This document shows, piece after piece, positions 25,453-33,117 of a stretch of DNA of 33,117 bases. Both the position numbers and the translations under genes were made by a program. The number at the start of each line of letters is the position of its first letter. Within the stretch, counting starts at the first letter, position 1. The stretch comes from CBDUXP01 sp965371225 [NCBI: uncultured bacterium]. Its GTDB lineage: Bacteria; Abyssobacteria; SURF-5; CBDUXP01. The notes below the pieces were generated by a model. The model saw only the letters and a list, made by a program, of their open reading frames with translations, searched no databases and was not told the DNA's origin. The stretch covers positions 1 to 33,117 of the forward strand of contig CBDUXP010000042.1 of assembly GCA_965371225.1 (NCBI GenBank), read 5' to 3'.

Positions 25453-25586
25453 GCGAAGGTGATTCTTCAAGCCGCGTACCACCACGGCGGCACCTACTAC
25501 CAGCACGCGGCGTTCCTGCACGCCGTCCGCACCGGCGCTCCGCCACCGAACACCGTCCCGTTACGCTGGACGAGTTCGACGCGTAA
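25453..25586 (+). pseudogene. Frameshifted C-terminal remnant of a Gfo/Idh/MocA-type oxidoreductase
   Basis: Reading from 25453 gives AKVILQAAYHHGGTYYQHAAFLHAVRTGAPPPNTV in one frame. From 25560 the shifted frame continues VTLDEFDA and stops at TAA 25584-25586. The pattern (G-x-TYY-x-H-x-x-F-x-x-A-x-R-x-G-x-P, then VTLxE) is the usual C-terminus of Gfo/Idh/MocA oxidoreductases. No upstream portion of the gene remains. It lies directly against the left edge of the CBASS island, so it may be debris from an insertion or replacement event. The family call rests on a short stretch. Confidence 0.55.
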
Positions 25587-25636
25587 GCGCTCGCGTGCCG
25601 CTCAGGGCAGCACGGCGATGAGGGCAACCAGCACTT

Positions 25637-26311
25637 CTATCCTGCGCACGTCAGGCCCCGGTCAAGAAACGCTCCCCGCGTAATGACAGCGACACGCCAG
25701 AACACTATGTCAACGACTGTGACCGGATCGTTCGACAACCGGGCCACAACAGAGCAGAAAGCCTGCACGTCCGAGAAACCGAACCGCCTCGCCAAAGCTT
25801 CCAAGTGCCGGTCTGGCTTAGCCACCAAAAAGCCAAGATTCTTTGCTAGATGCCGGACTGTCCTTGGACCAATAAAAGGGAACACTCCCAGAGTCTCGAT
25901 AGGATCTGCAATGATCTCCTTCCTTAGGTAGCCGAAGCCAAACGCAGCTATCCTTTCAGCGACTTCACATATTGCTCGAATTTTCCTTCCATTATTGAAT
26001 CTAGCAAGCGCTGTAGCCACACAAGCGTCAGCACTTGCGACGATCGCCGCGGATGATTCCCAATCACAGAAGCATAGCGAGATGTGGGCAAACATTTTGC
26101 GGACAACTGACTCCCGAAACCCACTGCATAGGATCACCCACGCTGCCTCCCTGAGGAGATCTGTTTCCGTGAAGCCTTCGGGATTCCGCGACGCCTGCCA
26201 CAGAATTTCTTCTGAATAGCCCGCGGCCATAACTAAGTCTTTAGCTCCTGCATACGCATTCTTAAGGTGCAGGTACTCGGTTTGATTACCTGGCACAGTC
26301 AACGAACACAT
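25637..26311 (-). CDS. CBASS-associated OGG-like DNA glycosylase fold protein
   Basis: A 224-residue helix-hairpin-helix protein, last gene of the CBASS operon. The core is VFPFIGPRTVRHLAKNLGFLVAKPDRHL: a hairpin (PFIGP) and the conserved Asp of HhH-GPD glycosylases (PDRHL). By eye, the position matching the catalytic lysine of OGG1 is Arg. The enzyme might then be a monofunctional glycosylase, or might use the fold only for recognition. OGG-like proteins are a known optional part of type IV CBASS, with unsettled roles. ATG 26311 overlaps the end of the effector gene by 13 nt; the frame is open a little further, to a TTG. Only the last few residues may derive from backbone DNA. Confidence 0.8.
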   Translation of the reverse strand: MCSLTVPGNQTEYLHLKNAYAGAKDLVMAAGYSEEILWQASRNPEGFTETDLLREAAWVILCSGFRESVVRKMFAHISLCFCDWESSAAIVASADACVATALARFNNGRKIRAICEVAERIAAFGFGYLRKEIIADPIETLGVFPFIGPRTVRHLAKNLGFLVAKPDRHLEALARRFGFSDVQAFCSVVARLSNDPVTVVDIVFWRVAVITRGAFLDRGLTCAG

Positions 26312-26862
26312 GGCCAATTGTCCCTGAACCAGATCCTAATTCGAAGAAACACGACCGATGCCCCCGGTCTCTCATCGAGCACACGACTTATGCGGACCTT
26401 GATTTTGTGGCGCTTCTTTTGCGCCAGAAACTCGTTCTCCGGAATGTATAGACAGAATTGGTCGGAGAACGAGTAGCGTTCAAACAGATGTTCCGCCTTC
26501 TCCGATGAAATGGTATCACTCCGCAGAAGTCGACTGCTCTCTCCCTTTACGCCCGCATAGTACGCAGACGAACGGCCATGCGCACCCGCGCGGCCTTTCC
26601 AATCCAGCTTCGTCTGAAATATCGCGAGTATGAACGTCCCGATGGCAAGCAAACCAAGCCATATCTCGCTGTCAATCGAACGTGGAGATAACCTTACGCC
26701 AATGCGAGGTGCAACAAAGATCATCGCCGTAAGCCATGTGGAGAGACCGAGAATGGTCAAATCTAAGATGAGGGCCCTCCGTTGAAGTTTGTCGCGTAGG
26801 CCGGCGTGCGCAGTGCACAGCATGTCGCTAACTCTGTGAATTCGCGCAATTTCTTGCCGCAT
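26299..26862 (-). CDS. Two-TM SLATT-domain CBASS effector
   Basis: A 187-residue membrane protein. It has an N-terminal basic/amphipathic helix (RIHRVSDMLCTAHAGLRDKLQRR), two hydrophobic helices (LDLTILGLSTWLTAMIFVAP and IWLGLLAIGTFILAIF), then a cytoplasmic helical domain (AGAHGRSSAYYAGVKGESSRLL, HLFERYSFSDQFCLYIPENEFL). This is the SLATT layout (SMODS- and SLOG-associating 2-TM effectors), thought to form pores or disrupt the membrane when the cyclic nucleotide is made, killing the infected cell. It starts 3 nt after the CD-NTase stop with GAGG properly placed, so it is co-translated. Which SLATT subfamily it belongs to I cannot say. Confidence 0.82.
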   Translation of the reverse strand: MRQEIARIHRVSDMLCTAHAGLRDKLQRRALILDLTILGLSTWLTAMIFVAPRIGVRLSPRSIDSEIWLGLLAIGTFILAIFQTKLDWKGRAGAHGRSSAYYAGVKGESSRLLRSDTISSEKAEHLFERYSFSDQFCLYIPENEFLAQKKRHKIKVRISRVLDERPGASVVFLRIRIWFRDNWPCVR

Positions 26863-26865
26863 CAA

Positions 26866-27795
26866 CTAATCCTCGAACAAGGACACCCACTGTACAAGTG
26901 AGTTTGCGGCGCTCGCGTTCCGCATACGCTTCGCGGAGCGATCAAGCAAGTGACTTATCTCCTGCCGCTGTGGGCTTCGCGCGCCACTAAGATACTCGTC
27001 CACGTTCACTGATTGACCAGTCCGATCCCGGATCGGTGCCAGCACAAGGTCCTTAGCGCTTTGGAAAAAGTGCCGCAGCATTACCGAAAGCGTCCGGCGG
27101 CCTTGGTATCCTCTGAAGGCAGCAATCGCAAGGGCCTCAATATGGTAGCCACTCAATTGTTGTGATTCGGGCCAAGCCCCTATGATTGACTTGGCCAACT
27201 TGATGGTTGGTACCAGCTTACCCCCACACTGCTGATTGCGACGCGTAAGCGCACGCGTGAAATCCCTGGGACGGATGCTTGACCATTTATCCCCCTGCGC
27301 TGACGGCACACGTACACGGTCTTCCTTTCTCAGCGCTGGCAGAAGTTGAATTTCCATCCCGTCTGGATACCGCACGGTAACGGCCAGCTTCCCCGCTGAT
27401 ACGGCAACCTCCGAGGACAATTTGCCTGCAAGAATTGTTGTAAGTTTCTTAAGAACTGCTTCCGGCGAATCTCCCTCCATCTTAGACTCGCTTATTATCA
27501 AAAGAGCGTCGACGTCGCTCAGACCCTCGACGTATGTTTTCTTCGAAACCGAACCGCCAAACTGGGTGCTTAAAGCCTCATCCGTTTCCCGCTCTATGAG
27601 CTTAAGGATCTCATCAAGCCTCCTATTAACGGCCTTAACATCTCGCTCATTTGCTTCCCCTAGAATGTCACTAAGGCAAGCGTTCAGCCCTACATCAAAC
27701 GCTTCATCCGACGCCTCTTGTTCAGCCTCGCGAATGAGTTTCTTGAACTGATCGGGAGTTCTATCCTTGAACATACCGCCTCCGCTACCACCCAT
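26866..27795 (-). CDS. CBASS CD-NTase (cyclic oligonucleotide synthase) with Gly-Gly N-terminus
   Basis: A 309-residue nucleotidyltransferase of the cGAS/DncV-like (SMODS) class, the phage-sensing enzyme of CBASS. The active-site motif is FGGSVSKKTYVEGLSDVDALLI: GS at 81-82 and the metal-binding pair Asp94/Asp96. The third carboxylate is usually Asp in a strand ending hD-h-h-P; here it reads MEIQLLPA, so that place is Gln150 with Glu148 two residues earlier. The helical half includes LSGYHIEALAIAAFRGY. The protein begins MGGSGGG, so Met removal would expose Gly-Gly. In type IV CBASS the N-terminus is reported to be conjugated to a deazaguanine base. AGGAGG precedes the ATG, which lies 1 nt after the Cap10 stop. 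The nucleotide product is unknown. Confidence 0.88.
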   Translation of the reverse strand: MGGSGGGMFKDRTPDQFKKLIREAEQEASDEAFDVGLNACLSDILGEANERDVKAVNRRLDEILKLIERETDEALSTQFGGSVSKKTYVEGLSDVDALLIISESKMEGDSPEAVLKKLTTILAGKLSSEVAVSAGKLAVTVRYPDGMEIQLLPALRKEDRVRVPSAQGDKWSSIRPRDFTRALTRRNQQCGGKLVPTIKLAKSIIGAWPESQQLSGYHIEALAIAAFRGYQGRRTLSVMLRHFFQSAKDLVLAPIRDRTGQSVNVDEYLSGARSPQRQEISHLLDRSAKRMRNASAANSLVQWVSLFED

Positions 27796-27796
27796 A

Positions 27797-28660
27797 TCAC
27801 CCTCCTAAGTCCTCCCACAGAGTGGCATATGCCTCTCTAAAAAACTCCCCGTGAAACTTGAATTCACTAAACTCGCGTGTCTTCAAGAACCGACGCAGTT
27901 GTAACGTTAGGTGCTCCAAATAGTAATAGTTCTGGAACAAAGCGCGACCAGCGACAAAGCTGTCCTCAGTCTTTATGGAGAATCTTAGGCAACCGTAGTT
28001 ATGCTTGTATATGGCAAATCCCTCGTGATAAGAAAGCCTGAGCCATGTAAGACCATCAAAAATGTCGGCTCCAGACAACATGTATAGGGGAGAAGAGACC
28101 GGGTCGAGTGAACCAAAGATGTGAATGGGAGTAGACTGCCCAGCTTCCTCCAGAGCAGTTCTTATTCTGGCGATGTTTTTCATCCTTTCGAGAAAGCTCG
28201 GACCAAGCTCTTTTTCAGTTACCCCTAAGACGTTGAACTTAGCCAAGCGCGGCACTTCTGCTATTACCGCATCGGTAGAAATATAATCCGTTTCTTTCGA
28301 CTCGGGCTTAATTAATAGTTCCCTGACAAATCGAGGGTGTTTCGAGAACGTCTCTAAAGCTCTATCTATCTGCTCTTTCACGCTATGGCGTCGCCGCGGA
28401 TGATCATAGCTGACAAGCACCGTAGGGCAACGGTGTTTCCATTTTCTGAGTACGCGATGGTAATACTCCATTCTCCACCCTCTTGGTCTAACAGGATTCT
28501 GGCCCAAGTCGGATAGTTCTACGTCCTTCGATATCTCATAGCCCCCACTGTCTAAGAAGACGACTGACGGGAAGCTTAGCGAACCTGAAATCAGCCCATA
28601 GTGCAAGTCATAGGCACTAATGAGCACTTGTTCTGTTATTACCTCCTCGGCGGTGCGCAT
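27797..28660 (-). CDS. TGT-like CBASS protein Cap10, main open part
   Basis: A 287-residue tRNA-guanine-transglycosylase-like protein. Landmarks aligned to TGT: QVLISAYDLHYGLISG (TGT: IIL-NTYHL), VVFLDSGGYE (TGT: DSGGF, catalytic Asp), IFGSLDPVSSPLYMLSG and ADIFDGLTWLR (TGT: MFDCVLPTR, the second Asp). The zinc-binding C-terminus of tRNA TGTs is absent, as expected for a protein repurposed away from tRNA. Family N-termini continue upstream, and here that segment is encoded in frame at 28661-28771 but is cut off by two TAG codons (see the adjacent entry). ATG 28660 has no ribosome site. It lies 3 nt beyond the second TAG, so reinitiation is the only obvious route to this product. The product lacks the first strand of the barrel. 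Confidence 0.8.
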   Translation of the reverse strand: MRTAEEVITEQVLISAYDLHYGLISGSLSFPSVVFLDSGGYEISKDVELSDLGQNPVRPRGWRMEYYHRVLRKWKHRCPTVLVSYDHPRRRHSVKEQIDRALETFSKHPRFVRELLIKPESKETDYISTDAVIAEVPRLAKFNVLGVTEKELGPSFLERMKNIARIRTALEEAGQSTPIHIFGSLDPVSSPLYMLSGADIFDGLTWLRLSYHEGFAIYKHNYGCLRFSIKTEDSFVAGRALFQNYYYLEHLTLQLRRFLKTREFSEFKFHGEFFREAYATLWEDLGG

Positions 28661-28771
28661 CAGCTACTATACATCGGGAAAACCCTTGCTCGATAATGAA
28701 GGAAGCAAGAGCGGCGTACGACATATCTCTTCCCCTTCGAAGCAAATGCAGCGCTTCTGCGCGAGTTCCAT
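28661..28771 (-). pseudogene. Detached N-terminal segment of Cap10, ended by tandem TAG codons
   Basis: ATG 28769-28771 begins 2 nt after the QueC-like stop (minus strand), the tight spacing seen throughout this operon. It encodes MELAQKRCICFEGEE, then ICRTPLLLPSLSSKGFPDV: the TP-x-x-x-P first strand of TGT-type proteins. Then come TAG (28667-28669) and TAG (28664-28666), then CTG and the ATG of the downstream part, all in one frame. The natural gene is therefore 28771 to 27797, about 324 codons, and this copy carries a double nonsense interruption. TAG is an ordinary stop elsewhere in the window (for example at 3139 and 4630), which argues against genome-wide recoding. Confidence 0.75.
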
Positions 28772-28773
28772 TG

Positions 28774-29322
28774 TCAGCTAAGAAGGGCTAGGATGTCTTT
28801 ACAAGACAGACATTCACCACAAGGTGGAACAGTACCAACTTCACAACTGTAAGTTAGATGTAGAGGCAATTCAGCCTGGCGTGCATAGTCGACAACGTCT
28901 TTCTTTGTCCAGCAAATGAATGGCGCGAGTACCCGAGTTCCACCAGCCGTGCAGGAGAGCGTAAGGTTAGACATCTCCTCAAGAAAGGTCTCTGAACAAT
29001 CGTAATAGGGCGAGCCCCCATGAACGCCAAGCGCGATGACATCAAGAGGCCGCTCTCCGAAGAGAACGGCCGAAAGGATTAGGAAAGCGTTTCTTCCCGG
29101 TAGTTCACCACATGAAAAGGAGGCGCGCGAGCGCGTTTGCACTACCTGGAGGTGAGCCCCGAAATAGTCTGAAATCAGCTTGGAACTTTTACCCTCAGGC
29201 TCTCTAGCTTTCTGTCCGTAATCGAGGAAAAGCGTTCTTACTTCATAATTCTGTTCTCGAAGAAACTGAACTAGAGCTGCGGAGTCGACGCCTCCGCTGA
29301 GAAGGACCGTGGCAGTTGGCAA
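28774..29322 (-). CDS. QueC-like CBASS protein Cap9
   Basis: A 182-residue member of the QueC family (7-cyano-7-deazaguanine synthase). VLLSGGVDSAAL at residues 6-17 is the ATP-binding PP-loop. LPGRNAFLIL and HGGSPYYDCSETFLEEM correspond to the substrate-binding parts of QueC. Cys160, 168, 171 and 174 (YSCEVGTVPPCGECLSCK) form the zinc site. It is shorter than typical QueC (about 220 or more). In type IV CBASS such proteins are reported to ligate 7-carboxy-7-deazaguanine to the CD-NTase N-terminal glycine instead of making preQ0 from ammonia. There is no other queuosine gene in the window, so the base must come from elsewhere in the genome. The start is TTG 29322, directly after an in-frame TAA. 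Confidence 0.85.
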   Translation of the reverse strand: MPTATVLLSGGVDSAALVQFLREQNYEVRTLFLDYGQKAREPEGKSSKLISDYFGAHLQVVQTRSRASFSCGELPGRNAFLILSAVLFGERPLDVIALGVHGGSPYYDCSETFLEEMSNLTLSCTAGGTRVLAPFICWTKKDVVDYARQAELPLHLTYSCEVGTVPPCGECLSCKDILALLS

Positions 29323-29368
29323 TTACTTAGTGTCTAGGTACGCACCAGAGATAAGGCAACAGTGCTGT

Positions 29369-29397
29369 ATACTAACGTGAAATGGCTTTTTACGCAA
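29369..29397 (-). promoter_or_regulatory. Probable promoter of the CBASS operon
   Basis: On the minus strand TTGCGT (29392-29397) and TAGTAT (29369-29374) are separated by exactly 17 nt, a good sigma-70-type pair in A/T-rich DNA. Transcription would start near 29362, about 40 nt before the QueC-like start codon. This gap is the only one in the region without tight coupling. Confidence 0.55.
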
Positions 29398-29416
29398 TTT
29401 GTAGATGAACGATATC

Positions 29417-31104
<1,688 letters not shown>

Positions 31105-31108
<4 letters not shown>

Positions 31109-31407
31109 TCTTTGTCCAGACGCTCGTGCAGATCGTGGGGCTCGGCCTGCGCGCTCACTGCCAGAGCGGCGTCCGCCCGGTCCATCCACAGGGCATAGAT
31201 GAGGATCAGCGCGATGAAGATGTAGATGGCGCCCTGCTGCGCGAACCAGAAGCCGAGGGGGAAGCCGCCCACCTTGATGGCGTTCAACGGTTCGACCAGG
31301 ATGATGCCCAGCCCGAAAGACACCACGAACCACACGGCCAGCAGGCCCATGAGAATGCGCAGGGTCGTGCGCCAGTAGACCCGCACCCCGTCGTTCCGTC
31401 CGCTCAT
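31105..31407 (-). CDS. DUF4212 small subunit of the symporter
   Basis: A 100-residue protein with two TM helices (ILMGLLAVWFVVSFGLGIIL and FWFAQQGAIYIFIALILIYALWM). It contains the family signature WRTTLRILMGLLAVWF followed by FPLGFWFAQQGAIYIF. DUF4212 proteins are encoded just before VC_2705-type SSS symporters and appear to be their accessory subunit. It overlaps the symporter start by 4 nt, so the two are coupled. GAGGGAGG lies 4 nt before its ATG. The charged tail after the second helix ends HDLHERLDKE. Confidence 0.9.
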
Positions 31408-31600
31408 GTCCCTCCCTCAGCGCCCGCTCGGGCCGCCGCGTTGTATCGCACGCCGGTGGACGAGGTCAAACCACCAGCCGCGCGCCCGGACGGACCGTGG
31501 CCCGCGAGCGCACCGATTGGGTGCCCGTGCATGTAGTTGATGCGCACCTACCCCGATCTGCTCACGAGCGGCGCGAGGGATAATCAGACCCATTTGCCCC

Positions 31601-31650
31601 AATATCTAGTATAGAGTTTCATAATCATACTATATATTGTGTTATACTGA
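31601..31650 (+). promoter_or_regulatory. A/T-rich promoter region of the receiver gene
   Basis: A short, very A/T-rich patch in GC-rich DNA. It holds TAGTAT (31607-31612) and ATACTA (31627-31632) as inverted arms 14 nt apart, CATAAT at 31620-31625, and TATACT at 31643-31648, which would serve as a -10 box about 30 nt before the start codon. No clear -35 box was found. The remainder of 31408-31600 holds no gene I can support. Confidence 0.45.
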
Positions 31651-31679
31651 AGTTCGGGCAGGAGCAGGGCGGCTCATTT

Positions 31680-32522
31680 ATGACCGCCGGGGAACGCATG
31701 CTGCGCGTCTTGCTCGTCGTCACCGATGTCGTGCAAGCCCTGCGTGAGCGCCGGGCGTTGCACCAGGCCCGCGTGTCGGTGGTGGTCGTGCATCGGGGGG
31801 CGGACGCACTCGCCTGGATCGACACCGAACCCGTGGATCTCGTGGTGGTCGATCATCACCTGCCCGACATGTCCGGGCTGCAGATGCTCGCGGCGCTCCG
31901 CGAGCACGTGCCCGCGGTCCCCGTCATCCTGGCGGCCGCGCCCACGTCGAACGGGCTGGCCCTCGCCGCACTGAAGGCAGGCGCCGCGGACTGTCTCGTC
32001 AACGACGGGGATCCCGAGTTTCCGCACAAGCTCCTCCGCTGCGTTACGGATGTGCACGCGCGTTTCTGGCGCTCCGCCCGGGCGCGGGAAGCGCGGTCCC
32101 GCGTGTTCGCCTATTCCGTCCCGGACTCCTGGTGTTGTACCTGGGGGGACGGAGAAGTGGTTGGTTGCGGCGCCAGCCACCCACGCGCGCTCTTCGCGCA
32201 CGCGGACGGTCTGATCGGCCGCACTCTGGCGGACCTGCTACCGCCGGAGGTAGCCCAGGTCTGGCAGGCCACCATTCGCGCGGCCCGTGCCCCCGGCGCG
32301 GCGAGGACGTTCGCGTCCGGGCTCGGCGCGCCCGGGCCATCGCGTGAGTACGAAGGCCGCATCCTGCGCACGGGCCGGGACGAAGTCCACACCTTCTTGC
32401 GGGTGGCCATCGACCGCACGTGGGTGGAAGCGCGGCGGGCCCGGTTGATGCGGGAGGTGTCCGCCGCAACGACGGCGTCGCCCATTCCCGGCCCGCGCTT
32501 CTGCCGGGACGGACACGGCTAG
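31680..32522 (+). CDS. Degenerate receiver domain with PAS-like C-terminal part
   Basis: A 280-residue signalling protein. Residues 8-125 are a receiver fold: LRVLLVVTDVVQAL, the phosphoacceptor strand LVVVDHHLPDMSGLQML with its Asp kept, PAVPVILAAAPTSN and LKAGAADCLVNDGDPEF. The acidic pair after the first strand is reduced (VVTD for the usual VEDD), and the lysine normally at the end of the fifth strand is Asn. Phosphorylation-driven switching is doubtful. Residues about 140-255 look PAS-like (AHADGLIGRTLADLLPPEVAQVWQATI, then YEGRILRTGRDEVHTFLRVAIDRT). No kinase, HTH or enzymatic output follows. ATG 31680 and ATG 31698 are both possible. It could be a stand-alone input module for a kinase encoded elsewhere. 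Confidence 0.75.
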   Translation: MTAGERMLRVLLVVTDVVQALRERRALHQARVSVVVVHRGADALAWIDTEPVDLVVVDHHLPDMSGLQMLAALREHVPAVPVILAAAPTSNGLALAALKAGAADCLVNDGDPEFPHKLLRCVTDVHARFWRSARAREARSRVFAYSVPDSWCCTWGDGEVVGCGASHPRALFAHADGLIGRTLADLLPPEVAQVWQATIRAARAPGAARTFASGLGAPGPSREYEGRILRTGRDEVHTFLRVAIDRTWVEARRARLMREVSAATTASPIPGPRFCRDGHG

Positions 32523-32539
32523 GGGACTGCCCGCGTCCG

Positions 32540-32558
32540 CCGCGCTCGAATCGCGCGG
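32540..32558. repeat. Inverted repeat after the receiver gene
   Basis: CCGCGC (32540-32545) and GCGCGG (32553-32558) pair around a 7-nt loop, about 18 nt after the receiver stop codon. There is no T-run, so a terminator is only possible. Confidence 0.3.
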
Positions 32559-32619
32559 GGGCGTTCGCGTGCGCCTGCTAAGCTAACTTCCGCATGTGGG
32601 CGCCGGGAATCGGGAACGC

Positions 32620-33117
32620 GTGGGGCAGGAGGCCCCGGCCACGGAGCGGTGGCCGCTTGATGCGATTGTGACCGAAAGCGCGCCCCCGAGCGGACCCGCC
32701 TGGCTAACCGACGCGCGCGTGATGCGTAGCGCGCGCTGGCTCTTGCTCGCGTTGGTGTATGCCATCGTGGCTGCGTGCGTGCTCCAGGCGTTCATGTGGC
32801 GCTGGGGGTTCCGGGGCGACCACGCGAACTTCGGGTTCGAGCCGATGATGACGTACACCGCGCAGCGCCCGTTCGCCTACCGCGTGCTCGTGCCCGCCGC
32901 GGTCAACGCCACGACGAAGGTGGTCGCCCCGCGCATCGGGGACGCGCAAGCGGAGTGGCTCGTGGACCGGTCCCCCCTGCTGCGCTTCCGAGACGCGGAC
33001 GAAACGTGGGACCTGGAGAAGAGCACAAAGTGGCACGTGGCGTACCTGCTGCTCTTCGGCTGCCTGTGGCTGATTCCGTTCGTCGCGCGCGCCCTCACGA
33101 AAGCGATCTACGACATG
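32620..33117 (+). CDS. Membrane protein, partial (runs off the window end)
   Basis: An open frame reaches the last base of the window without a stop. It encodes a soluble head, then SARWLLLALVYAIVAACVLQA (a TM helix), WRWGFRGDHANFGFEPMMTYTAQRPFAYRVLVPA, and a second hydrophobic helix YLLLFGCLWLIPFVARAL. I do not recognise a family; the RPFAYRVLVP stretch recalls polytopic envelope proteins of unknown function. In-frame starts are GTG at 32596, 32620 and 32668, none with a proper ribosome site, so the start is uncertain. The frame is closed by TAA at 32584-32586, so nothing further upstream belongs to it. It is on the same strand as the receiver gene. Confidence 0.55.
   Translation, partial: MGQEAPATERWPLDAIVTESAPPSGPAWLTDARVMRSARWLLLALVYAIVAACVLQAFMWRWGFRGDHANFGFEPMMTYTAQRPFAYRVLVPAAVNATTKVVAPRIGDAQAEWLVDRSPLLRFRDADETWDLEKSTKWHVAYLLLFGCLWLIPFVARALTKAIYDM

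Overview
The window is GC-rich bacterial chromosome from an organism I cannot place below domain level. The mix (two F420-type LLM oxidoreductases, an AurF-like diiron protein, Tat-exported proteins, a VC_2705-type Na+/solute symporter pair, a MshEN-HDOD protein and membrane GAF/kinase receptors) suits a high-GC, free-living, environmental, possibly uncultured bacterium. Three stretches are visibly richer in A/T and use codons differently from the backbone: about 6712-8400, 11700-13000 and 25640-29400. I read these as acquired accessory islands.

Layout. 1-3140: a TetR regulator with a perfect palindrome at its start codon, a ParA plus ribbon-helix-helix pair, and a small MscS channel. 3139-6627 (minus strand): a Tat-exported cupredoxin-like protein, a DUF3307 membrane protein and two LLM flavin/F420 oxidoreductases, with three copies of a 9-nt-periodic repeat between the last two. 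6712-8375 (minus strand, island 1): a DUF488 protein with a Panacea/SocA-like N-terminus and an unknown partner. 8578-11736: a GT-C type membrane glycosyltransferase and an AurF-like diiron protein. 11782-12945 (island 2): a lone PIN-domain protein. 13006-15887: two overlapping exported amidohydrolase paralogs, the second with a ruined metal site. 16147-20931: MshEN-HDOD, an EEP nuclease/phosphatase, a Tat-exported alkaline-phosphatase-fold protein and a membrane protein. 20974-25421: divergent membrane receptors that share PDZ-like, membrane and GAF parts, one of which also carries a Ser/Thr kinase with a WNK-like lysine placement. 25453-25586: a frameshifted oxidoreductase remnant.

25637-29322 (minus strand, island 3) is the most notable part: a five-gene type IV CBASS anti-phage operon. 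In transcription order it is QueC-like (Cap9), TGT-like (Cap10), CD-NTase, a two-TM SLATT effector and an OGG-like glycosylase. The genes are separated by 1-3 nt or overlap. The CD-NTase begins Met-Gly-Gly, which fits the reported attachment of a deazaguanine base to the CD-NTase N-terminus by Cap9/Cap10. The Cap10 reading frame is interrupted by two consecutive in-frame TAG codons after 34 codons, so the system may be crippled or may rely on reinitiation at an ATG three bases later.

29417-31407: a Na+/solute symporter and its DUF4212 small subunit. 31680-32522: a degenerate receiver plus PAS-like protein behind an A/T-rich promoter region. 32620-33117: the start of a membrane protein that runs off the window.
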